Positions 1-5,120 of a DNA stretch of 5,120 bases are shown here, piece after piece (the stretch's first letter is position 1; each line of letters opens with the position of its first letter). The notes under the pieces are model-generated. The model made no database searches. It worked only from the letters and a program-made list of their open reading frames with translations, and was not told the origin of the DNA. The translations under genes were made by a program, and so were the position numbers. Origin of the DNA: Bacteroidales bacterium (GTDB lineage Bacteria > Bacteroidota > Bacteroidia > Bacteroidales > UBA12481); NCBI GenBank assembly GCA_028707745.1, contig JAQWAJ010000169.1:1-5120 (forward strand), read 5' to 3'.

Positions 1-1
1 G

Positions 2-370
2 TCGCTGTTTGCCCTGATCTCGATACTCCTTTCGGCATTGGGAATGTATGCCCTGGCTGCCTTTACCATGCAGCGCCGCGTGAAAGAGATCGGCATCCGG
101 AAAATTAACGGAGCTAAAGTCTGGGAAGTGATGCTGATGCTTAACAAAGAATTCCTGAAATGGGTGGCCATCGGTTTTGTTATTGCTACGCCGGTTGCCT
201 GGTATGCCATGCACCGCTGGCTCGAGAGCTTTGCCTATAAAGCGGATCTGAGCTGGTGGATTTTTGCCGCGGCCGGATCACTGGCATTGGGTATCGCCCT
301 GGTTACGGTGAGCTGGCTGAGCTGGCGGGCGGCAACGAGGAACCTGGTGGAGGCGCTGAGGTATGAGTGA
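2..370 (+). CDS. ABC transporter permease, MacB/FtsX family, C-terminal fragment
   Basis: The frame is open from the left edge (first full codon at position 2) to a TGA at 368-370, giving 122 residues; the N-terminus lies outside the window. The fragment has the layout of the C-terminal FtsX/MacB_PCD domain: a membrane segment (about residues 1-21), then the cytoplasmic stretch RRVKEIGIRKINGAKVWEV, which in this family carries the coupling helix that touches the ATPase. Two more membrane segments follow (about 49-68 and 85-107), then a short tail ending NLVEALRYE. The spacing and the conserved P-WYAM-WL-FAY pattern fit the large Bacteroidota permeases of about 800 residues, which usually have two such domains. 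Family members move lipoproteins, peptides or antibiotics, or act as mechanotransmitters, so the substrate cannot be named. An internal ATG at 38 is not the real start, because the membrane helix begins upstream of it. Confidence 0.93.
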   Translation, partial: SLFALISILLSALGMYALAAFTMQRRVKEIGIRKINGAKVWEVMLMLNKEFLKWVAIGFVIATPVAWYAMHRWLESFAYKADLSWWIFAAAGSLALGIALVTVSWLSWRAATRNLVEALRYE

Positions 371-377
371 TGAAATC

Positions 378-405
378 CGTGACGCGTTACGCGTTACGCG
401 TCACG
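378..405. repeat. 28-bp palindrome of three ACGCGT hexamers at a convergent gene junction
   Basis: Three copies of ACGCGT start at 382, 389 and 396, each separated by a single T, and are flanked by CGTG (378-381) and CACG (402-405). The whole is an inverted repeat centred between 391 and 392 and is perfect except for a symmetric T/T mismatch (388/395). Each hexamer is also a palindrome. It lies 8 bp after the permease stop and covers the stop and last codons of the regulator gene on the other strand. It could act as a bidirectional transcription terminator, although no T-run follows on either strand, or it could be a copy of a dispersed extragenic palindrome. The structure is seen directly; the role is inferred. 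Confidence 0.8.
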
Positions 406-1143
406 CTGGCCAAAATGTTTTGCCTGGCCCAGTCCCAGTCTCTTCTGTACCAGATTTTTATAACTACGCCCGATAGGCAGGCGAATGCCGTCAATAGTGA
501 TTTCGTTGGGCGACACTGACCGGATTTTTGCAGTATTGACCAGGAAGGATTTGTGTATTCTAAGAAACTGATCGTCAATGAGTTCTTTTTCCATGTCAGA
601 AATTCTGGCCTTGTAAATGAATTTCTGATCTTTTAGAATGATCTGCAGATAGTCCTTCATCGATTCAAAATAGAGCACTTCATCAACAAAAATACGGATC
701 ATCTCCTGCCCCTTTTTAATGAAGAATGAGCTCCGTTCAGTTAGATTTCCCGGAACCATGGGGATAACATGGTCGTTGCCCGCCCGTTCCAGGTATTTGT
801 TTACCGCCTTCACAAAACGGGGGAAAGCAACGGGTTTTACCAGATAGTCCAGCCCGTCGAGATCGTATGCATCAACGGCGAACTGACGATAGGCCGTGGT
901 GAAGATGACTGCCGGAGGATGAGGCAGAGTCCGTAAAAAATCGAGTCCCGATAATTCAGGCATCTGAATATCCAGAAACAGAAGGTCAATCTTGTTGGCC
1001 TTTAGTAAGTCGTAGGCATCGATGGGATTCAGGCAGGTGCCGGCAATCTCCAGCCAGTGAATTTTTTCGATGTGATTCTCCAAAACCCTCAGTGCCAAAG
1101 GTTCATCGTCGACCAACAGGCATTTAACATTCATATCGGGCAT
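394..1143 (-). CDS. LytTR-family DNA-binding response regulator
   Basis: This 249-residue protein is the usual length for a LytR/AlgR-type regulator. The receiver domain (about 6-120) shows the acidic pair D12-D13, the phospho-acceptor D58 in LLFLDIQMPELSG, the switch residues T82/T83, and K103 in the YLVKP motif. A linker leads to a LytTR DNA-binding domain (about 136-236) with FIKKGQEMIRI, VLYFESMKDYLQI, FLRIHKSFLVN and LPIGRSYK. The gene starts inside the 3' end of the kinase gene (20-nt overlap), so the kinase is its probable phosphodonor and translation is probably coupled. A second in-frame ATG at 1134 (residue 4) is an equally possible start; neither has a clear Shine-Dalgarno site. 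The last few residues (GQRDA) lie beyond the conserved domain, and the final ones are encoded by the ACGCGT palindrome. The target genes are unknown. Confidence 0.96.
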   Translation of the reverse strand: MPDMNVKCLLVDDEPLALRVLENHIEKIHWLEIAGTCLNPIDAYDLLKANKIDLLFLDIQMPELSGLDFLRTLPHPPAVIFTTAYRQFAVDAYDLDGLDYLVKPVAFPRFVKAVNKYLERAGNDHVIPMVPGNLTERSSFFIKKGQEMIRIFVDEVLYFESMKDYLQIILKDQKFIYKARISDMEKELIDDQFLRIHKSFLVNTAKIRSVSPNEITIDGIRLPIGRSYKNLVQKRLGLGQAKHFGQRDA

Positions 1144-2206
1144 CCAGTATAATGTTTAAAGATATGGAAAACTCATTGTCAGTTTGCCCAATCATCAACC
1201 GGTGTTTATCCGGATATAATAATTCCAGTCGCCGCTGAACATTTTTTAGTCCGATGCCCTCGGTATATCCTGATATATCCTGATCTGGCAATACAGAGCA
1301 GGAATTTTTGACTGAAAAATCCATGATGTTCCCGTTAATCTCCAGAGAGATGTTGACATGGGCCTCTTTTCTCAATTTGCTGACTCCATGCTTAAACGCA
1401 TTCTCCACAAATGGCAGCAGTAGCATGGGAGCCAGTTGTTTGCCGGCCACCTCTCCGGTGACCTGAAAATTCAGATCCAACTGCTCTCCGTACCGGATCC
1501 GCTCTAATGATAAATAGTTTTCGAGCATCTGTATTTCCTTGTTAACCAGTACGTAAGACTCGTTGCACTCGTATAGCATGTAATTCAGAAGATCCGACAG
1601 CTTGAGCACAACCTCGGGCGCTTTATCAGATTTGTCCAGGGTAAGGGCGTACAGGTTATTCAGGGTGTTAAACAGAAAATGGGGGTGGATCTGCGACTTG
1701 AGAAACTTCAATTCGGCCTCGGTTTTTTCCCGGTCAAGTGCTCTGGCATTTTCCTGTTGCCCGAAACTGATTTTTAATAGCCTGATAACCGAAACCACAG
1801 CTACTACCAGATAGATATTGGTAAAGCTATTAAACCAATTGATTTTGGCAAAAGTATAGATATACGTTCGTTTGGGGAAAAACACCGGGTAAGTGATGTA
1901 GTGCAGGATGACCCACTGGAGGATAATAAATAAAGCGGCACTGCCGAGCAGTGTAATGGCAAAAAACAGGTATTTCCGCTTAAAAAGGAACCAGTTGAAT
2001 AGCCCATAAGCAGTGAAATAGGTGGCCAGAACATCAACCGGGAGGGTAAGCAGTGGCTGCAGGATCAGGCTTAATAAACTCCGGTCGGGATAATATTTCA
2101 CTGCAGTAATCACATTGACTAGTAAATAGGCAACCCAGAATCCGGCATGTAACAATAGCCTCATCCATGGACTCTTGTATTTTTGACTGAACCACATATT
2201 GCTCAT
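1124..2206 (-). CDS. Membrane sensor histidine kinase, LytS/His_kinase (PF06580) family
   Basis: This 360-residue protein has about four membrane segments (roughly 15-36, 44-70, 80-103, 127-146), a short coiled linker (about 150-170), and a cytoplasmic kinase. The phospho-acceptor region is SQIHPHFLFNTLNNLY; H176 is the family's conserved histidine and H174 the extra one common in Bacteroidota. The N-box is LLPFVENAFKHG (N269) and the G-box is GIGLKNVQRRLELLY (317-331), completing an HATPase_c domain without the classical HisKA dimerisation domain. No periplasmic or PAS sensor domain is visible, so sensing probably occurs through the membrane segments. Its partner is the downstream LytTR regulator, whose start overlaps this gene's 3' end. 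Other in-frame ATGs lie at 2197 (residue 4) and 2164 (residue 15); the last would cut into the first helix and is unlikely. The signal is unknown. Confidence 0.95.
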   Translation of the reverse strand: MSNMWFSQKYKSPWMRLLLHAGFWVAYLLVNVITAVKYYPDRSLLSLILQPLLTLPVDVLATYFTAYGLFNWFLFKRKYLFFAITLLGSAALFIILQWVILHYITYPVFFPKRTYIYTFAKINWFNSFTNIYLVVAVVSVIRLLKISFGQQENARALDREKTEAELKFLKSQIHPHFLFNTLNNLYALTLDKSDKAPEVVLKLSDLLNYMLYECNESYVLVNKEIQMLENYLSLERIRYGEQLDLNFQVTGEVAGKQLAPMLLLPFVENAFKHGVSKLRKEAHVNISLEINGNIMDFSVKNSCSVLPDQDISGYTEGIGLKNVQRRLELLYPDKHRLMIGQTDNEFSISLNIILDARYEC

Positions 2207-2225
2207 TATTCAGATCGATGTAATA

Positions 2226-2233
2226 CAAATGTA
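2226..2233 (-). promoter_or_regulatory. Possible Bacteroidota -7 promoter element for the kinase-regulator operon
   Basis: On the minus strand this reads TACATTTG, an exact match to the Bacteroidota -7 consensus TAnnTTTG, and it ends 19 nt upstream of the kinase ATG at 2206. No convincing TTG-type -33 element is visible at the expected distance upstream. The call therefore rests on one half of the promoter and on position. Confidence 0.35.
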
Positions 2234-2372
2234 GAATCTGAATCGGGAATATGACTCTTTTTAGCTGAATATCAGGTTCCGGTCGACCAACAACACGATC
2301 AGGATGTCAAATGGCGTTGATGGGTGTTTGCTATGCCTGTGGCAGCCAGAGACAGCTGGTGGTCGAAAAAAA

Positions 2373-2403
2373 TTGCCTATCCCTGAAGACTGCACTATTA
2401 TTG
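2373..2403 (+). promoter_or_regulatory. Possible promoter of the secreted propeller gene
   Basis: A TTG at 2373-2375 is followed, after 20 bp, by TATTATTG at 2396-2403, which matches the Bacteroidota -7 consensus TAnnTTTG with one mismatch. Transcription would start near 2410, a short distance before the ATG at 2424 and downstream of the ATG at 2304. If real, it supports the later start codon for this gene. Such short motifs occur by chance, so this is tentative. The rest of the 217-bp divergent intergenic region (2207-2423) shows no other clear element. Confidence 0.3.
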
Positions 2404-2423
2404 GTACATCAAAATCAAATGAT

Positions 2424-4562
2424 ATGAGATCATTATTGACAATTTCAGTATTCGCCTTAGGGCTGGTTTTTTCTCAGAGTCAGATTGCCGTTGCTCAGGG
2501 GGCCTTTGTCAAACACACGATCGCCACCATCGGGAAACCGCTTGATGTGACCGCAGGCGATATCAATGGCGATGGTCACTCCGACCTGGCAACGGTCGCT
2601 TTAACCGGTGGGGAAGTGGCCTGGTGGGAAAATGACGGACAGAGCGGATTCATCAAACGGCAGATCAGAAATGGATTTACAGATGGCAGAACGATCAGGA
2701 TGGGAGATATCGACGGAGACGGTGACGTTGACCTGATTGCCGCATCCTATTCCACTAACCGGATCGAATGGTACGAGAACGACGGATCAGAGATTTTTGC
2801 CACCCATTTATTAGACGGGAACTTCAGGGGGGCTCATACCGTTCAGCTCACCGACCTTGATCAGGATGGTAAAATGGATATTTTGTGTTCGGGTTGGGAT
2901 AATACTGCTGCCTTGAGTGAAATTGCCTGGTGGAAAAACAATGGGGCGGGAGCTTTCACCAAACAGGTGGTGACAGCACTGCTTGATCAGTCTCCATTTG
3001 TTGAAGCCGCCGATATGGATCTCGATGGAGATCTTGACCTGATTGGTTCAGACGAGACGCCCGGAGAAGTTTATTGGTGGGAAAATATTGGGGCAGAGGT
3101 TTTTATACAGCATCTTATCGATAGTCAGTTGCTTCAGGCTCATACCGTATTGGCCAGGGATCTCGATAAGGATGGTGACCCTGATATACTGGCTTCGGCA
3201 TGTAGCTCCAGTTTGCTTGCCTGGTATGAGAATAACGGATCAGGTTTTTTTGAAAAGCATGCCATGGAAAACCTGGGAGGCGCTATCTGGCTGGATATGG
3301 CTGATTTCGATCTGGATGGCGATCATGATATGATAGCTGCCGGGATGTCCGCCACCAGGCTGGCATATTATGAAAACAACGGTCGGCAGGGATTTGCCAG
3401 ATCATTAATTGATGGCGGGATTACATCGGGTTTTGCTTTGAACATTACCGATCTGGATCAGGATGGTGATCCTGATGTGGTCGCTATAGGCTATAACTCC
3501 AATTTCCTCGGATGGTGGGAGAATACTACCGATCGCCAGGCACTAATCAACTCTCCGTCATGGATTGTTCCGGGACCTGCCGCCGGGAGCTTTCTGGCGG
3601 TTAACAGTGAGAGGGGTAACATCATTCAGACCCATGGTTGCGACGCCCGTCAGGGCCTTGCTAATTCTGGATTTTGCCAGGGAATCGCACGGTCAGGTAA
3701 TCTGCTTTATGCCAATTCCGGAGCGAACCTGAAAGTGTATGATCCTGAATCAGGGATCATAAAAGCCCAGTACCGGACAGATTATCAATTTCTTGAAGGT
3801 ATGGCGGTTGCCCCATCGGGTTTGATTTACCTGTCGGCTCCAATGGACGGGAAAATCGGATGCTTTAATCCGGAAACAGGCTCGCTAACCACGTTGGCTG
3901 AGGGGCTGGATTATCCGCGGGCATTGAGATATGACCCGTTCACAGCTAAAATCATCGTCCTTGACGGCGAAGAATCTGTAACTATTAAATCCATCGATCC
4001 GATCAGCGGAATCTGGAGTGTTAAACAGGTCACTGAAATTGCAGCCGGCGGGGATGTTGAAACTGACGGATCAGGCAATTACTATATTTCGTCTCCGTCA
4101 TCTAACTCTGTGTTTGTCAACACCTCCGCATGGGAATCGCCGGTAATCGCCTATCGTACGGATCTTGCCGGTCCCTGGGGTTTGTGGTATGACGGGCTGA
4201 CGCGAGAACTGGTAGTTGCCATGAACAGTTCTGACCGGATTGAACGGATACCTGCAACTGCAACGGGAATCGAAAATTCCCCGGTGGATAGAAACGCTGG
4301 ATTTTTCGCTTATCCCAATCCGTTTACCGATCGTATTTATATCAAATGCCATGGGATGGCTAATCCGGATTCTGAACTCAAACTAGTGGCGCCCAACGGG
4401 CAGATCATCTGGAGTCAACAGGCTGTTTTCTCAAGAACCGGTCAGAACTCCGCTTTGTCAGTGGATATCCCGGACATGCGTTCACTTCCTGAAGGGCTCT
4501 ATTATCTGACGGGTACTGATGGAAAAAAAATGATTTCACAGGCTTTGATTCATACGCGATAA
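2424..4562 (+). CDS. Secreted FG-GAP/VCBS seven-bladed propeller protein with T9SS sorting domain
   Basis: The protein has 712 residues. A signal peptide (1 to about 24) has a charged start, the core LLTISVFALGLVF, and a likely AVA|Q cleavage site. Residues 27-367 form seven FG-GAP/VCBS blades. Each has a calcium-type loop DxDxDGxxD (starting at 46, 95, 144, 197, 246, 294, 343; the first reads DINGDGHSD) followed by a W/Y-W/Y-E/K-N motif. Residues about 380-610 hold a second region of five or so NHL/SMP-30-like repeats (VYDPESG, FNPETG, SIDPISG). Residues about 627-712 (AYPNPFTDRIYI to LPEGLYYLTGTDG to the end) form a T9SS type A sorting domain. It should therefore be exported across the outer membrane and anchored or released. 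The frame continues upstream to an ATG at 2304, but that would put 40 polar residues before the signal peptide, so the start at 2424 is chosen. No catalytic residues are recognised; a ligand- or partner-binding role is inferred. Confidence 0.94.
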   Translation: MRSLLTISVFALGLVFSQSQIAVAQGAFVKHTIATIGKPLDVTAGDINGDGHSDLATVALTGGEVAWWENDGQSGFIKRQIRNGFTDGRTIRMGDIDGDGDVDLIAASYSTNRIEWYENDGSEIFATHLLDGNFRGAHTVQLTDLDQDGKMDILCSGWDNTAALSEIAWWKNNGAGAFTKQVVTALLDQSPFVEAADMDLDGDLDLIGSDETPGEVYWWENIGAEVFIQHLIDSQLLQAHTVLARDLDKDGDPDILASACSSSLLAWYENNGSGFFEKHAMENLGGAIWLDMADFDLDGDHDMIAAGMSATRLAYYENNGRQGFARSLIDGGITSGFALNITDLDQDGDPDVVAIGYNSNFLGWWENTTDRQALINSPSWIVPGPAAGSFLAVNSERGNIIQTHGCDARQGLANSGFCQGIARSGNLLYANSGANLKVYDPESGIIKAQYRTDYQFLEGMAVAPSGLIYLSAPMDGKIGCFNPETGSLTTLAEGLDYPRALRYDPFTAKIIVLDGEESVTIKSIDPISGIWSVKQVTEIAAGGDVETDGSGNYYISSPSSNSVFVNTSAWESPVIAYRTDLAGPWGLWYDGLTRELVVAMNSSDRIERIPATATGIENSPVDRNAGFFAYPNPFTDRIYIKCHGMANPDSELKLVAPNGQIIWSQQAVFSRTGQNSALSVDIPDMRSLPEGLYYLTGTDGKKMISQALIHTR
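2502..3524 (+). repeat. Seven in-gene FG-GAP/VCBS repeats of about 49 codons
   Basis: Seven tandem protein repeats have loop-to-loop spacings of 49, 49, 53, 49, 48 and 49 residues. The typical unit is F-x-K/R-x-x-I/L, a variable stretch, D-x-D-x-D-G-x-x-D-hydrophobic, then WWENDG or a close variant. The longer third interval comes from a small insertion (around TAALSE, residues 161-166) before its WWKNNG. The last unit reads WWENTT and lacks the closing glycine, consistent with the end of the propeller. Seven units match one closed integrin-alpha-type seven-bladed propeller. Confidence 0.9.
4302..4559 (+). other. T9SS type A C-terminal sorting domain (within the propeller gene)
   Basis: The last 86 residues of the secreted protein begin with the characteristic AYPNPFTDRIYIK strand. 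They continue with a beta-sandwich pattern (LKLVAPNGQIIWSQ), the conserved LPEGLYYLTGTDG motif, and a short basic end (ALIHTR). This is the Por-secretion/type A layout that T9SS recognises. In known systems the domain is cleaved by the PorU sortase after outer-membrane passage. Nothing here shows whether this protein stays attached to the cell. Confidence 0.9.
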
Positions 4563-4566
4563 TGAC

Positions 4567-4593
4567 AGCACTGAAATAGGATGATCCAGTGCT
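4567..4593. terminator. Possible bidirectional stem-loop between convergent genes
   Basis: AGCACTG (4567-4573) and CAGTGCT (4587-4593) form a perfect 7-bp stem around a 13-nt loop. It starts 5 bp after the propeller stop codon and overlaps the DUF4180 stop codon on the other strand. The location fits a shared terminator, but the stem is short and no T-run follows on either side. It may be a weak, factor-assisted terminator or chance. Confidence 0.4.
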
Positions 4594-4957
4594 ATCGTTG
4601 ATCTGCAAATCTCTCCTTAGCCTCTTCAACTGAACTCACAAAAATGACCTGTCCCTGCTTATTACTTTCAAAAATAAAATCACGCAGGCTGTTACTCGTA
4701 TAGCCGGAGAAATCCCCGACAATAGCCATCCGTACCCGGTAATTCGAACATTTTTGGAATACTTCGCCCGCTATCCCGGTTTTCAGGTCGAATAGGCCGG
4801 GAGTGATGTTTTTCTCATGTACGATGATTTTATCAGCACCCTGATAGCTGCAATTAGCCAATATATTCAGTGCATCCTGAGCATTGTTGATTTCTATCCG
4901 GTCGGATATAATTTCAGCTACCTGATTTTCCGGTGGGCCGGCGAGGATGATTTCCAT
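4592..4957 (-). CDS. DUF4180 domain protein
   Basis: This 121-residue protein matches the DUF4180 family along its whole length and at the family's usual size. Recognisable stretches are VAEIISDRIEI (13-23), NAQDALNILANCSYQGADKIIVHEKNI (25-51), FDLKTGIAGEVFQKCSNYRVRMAIVGDF (56-83), and SLRDFIFESNKQGQVIFV (90-107). It has no signal peptide or membrane segment, so it is expected in the cytoplasm. The alternation of strands and helices suggests a small alpha/beta fold, perhaps STAS-like, which is an inference. The biochemical role of the family is not known to me. The start codon is preceded by A-rich sequence without a Shine-Dalgarno site, and no promoter is visible in the 39 bp before it, so it is probably co-transcribed with the frame ending at 4997. 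The surrounding DNA looks more AT-rich than the left part of the window. Confidence 0.88.
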   Translation of the reverse strand: MEIILAGPPENQVAEIISDRIEINNAQDALNILANCSYQGADKIIVHEKNITPGLFDLKTGIAGEVFQKCSNYRVRMAIVGDFSGYTSNSLRDFIFESNKQGQVIFVSSVEEAKERFADQR

Positions 4958-4996
4958 TTTGTTCGTTTTGCTTCAGATAGGAATGAAATTGGTCAG

Positions 4997-5119
4997 TTAT
5001 TTAAACTCTACGATTATAAACATAGGGTTATCGTTATTGATATCCAATTGCCGGATGCAATTATAGTCGGCACGATTGGACAAAAAACCCATTGTTTTCA
5101 GATTATTCACAAATGGTAT
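4997..5119 (-). CDS. 3' end of an unrecognised gene upstream of DUF4180
   Basis: On the minus strand a frame is open from the right edge (first full codon 5119-5117) to a TAA at 4999-4997, giving 40 residues that end in LDINNDNPMFIIVEFK. The final alternating hydrophobic residues look like a beta strand. The start lies outside the window, or possibly at an internal ATG (residue 10). It ends 39 bp before the DUF4180 start on the same strand, the usual spacing for an operon. I do not recognise the family. The evidence is only an open frame of modest length and the gene context, so it could be chance. Confidence 0.5.
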   Translation of the reverse strand: MPFVNNLKTMGFLSNRADYNCIRQLDINNDNPMFIIVEFK

Positions 5120-5120
5120 T

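Noticed and set aside
387..578. A minus-strand open frame overlapping the regulator's 3' end
   Set aside because: It is a shadow of the LytTR domain in another frame; the conserved LytTR motifs are in the frame ending at 394.
2310..2320. A possible LytTR binding half-site around GGCGTTGAT
   Set aside because: Only one partial match is present; LytTR sites are normally two direct repeats about one helical turn apart, and no second copy was found.
3043..3333. A 96-codon plus-strand open frame inside the propeller gene
   Set aside because: It lies in another frame of the repeat-rich propeller coding region, resembles no family, and the host frame is strongly supported by seven conserved repeats.
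2502..3524. A repeat array that might suggest a CRISPR or satellite
   Set aside because: The periodicity is at protein level (about 49 codons), the frame is unbroken and the DNA copies diverge, as expected of FG-GAP blades.
4098..4352. An 84-codon minus-strand open frame opposite the propeller gene
   Set aside because: It is antisense to well-supported coding sequence, has no recognisable domain, and has no context for a gene.

Overview
The window most likely comes from a member of the Bacteroidota, in the Cytophagales/Sphingobacteriales direction. Four things point there: a large secreted protein with a type IX secretion (T9SS) C-terminal sorting domain; a LytS-like kinase with a LytTR regulator of the type common in that phylum; the tail of a MacB/FtsX-type ABC permease with the typical EIGIRKINGA coupling motif; and start codons preceded by A-rich sequence rather than clear Shine-Dalgarno sites. 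The species cannot be read from the sequence. I see no mobile element, CRISPR array, tRNA or rRNA.

Layout. Positions 2-370 (+) are the C-terminal end of an ABC transporter permease. It converges on a minus-strand two-component operon: a membrane sensor kinase of the His_kinase/LytS family (2206-1124), then a LytTR response regulator (1143-394). The two genes overlap by 20 nt, so they are probably co-transcribed and translationally coupled. The permease/regulator junction (378-405) holds a 28-bp palindrome built from three ACGCGT hexamers, and it runs into the last codons of the regulator. A 217-bp divergent intergenic region (2207-2423) separates the kinase from a 712-residue secreted protein (2424-4562, +). 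That protein has a signal peptide, a regular seven-bladed FG-GAP/VCBS beta-propeller with one calcium-type loop per blade, a second NHL/SMP-30-like propeller region, and a T9SS type A sorting domain. It converges on a minus-strand DUF4180 gene (4957-4592), with a small stem-loop at the junction. Upstream of DUF4180 on the same strand lies the 3' end of another reading frame (5119-4997) that runs out of the window.

How the genes may work together. The kinase and regulator form one signalling unit; the signal and targets are unknown. The propeller protein is predicted to be exported and anchored or released by T9SS, and probably binds a ligand or partner. The divergent arrangement makes it a possible but unproven target of the LytTR regulator. 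The permease and the DUF4180 gene seem to belong to separate transcription units. Most of the window is ordinary Bacteroidota content. The items most worth a second look are the ACGCGT palindrome, the double-propeller secreted protein and the uncharacterised DUF4180 gene.
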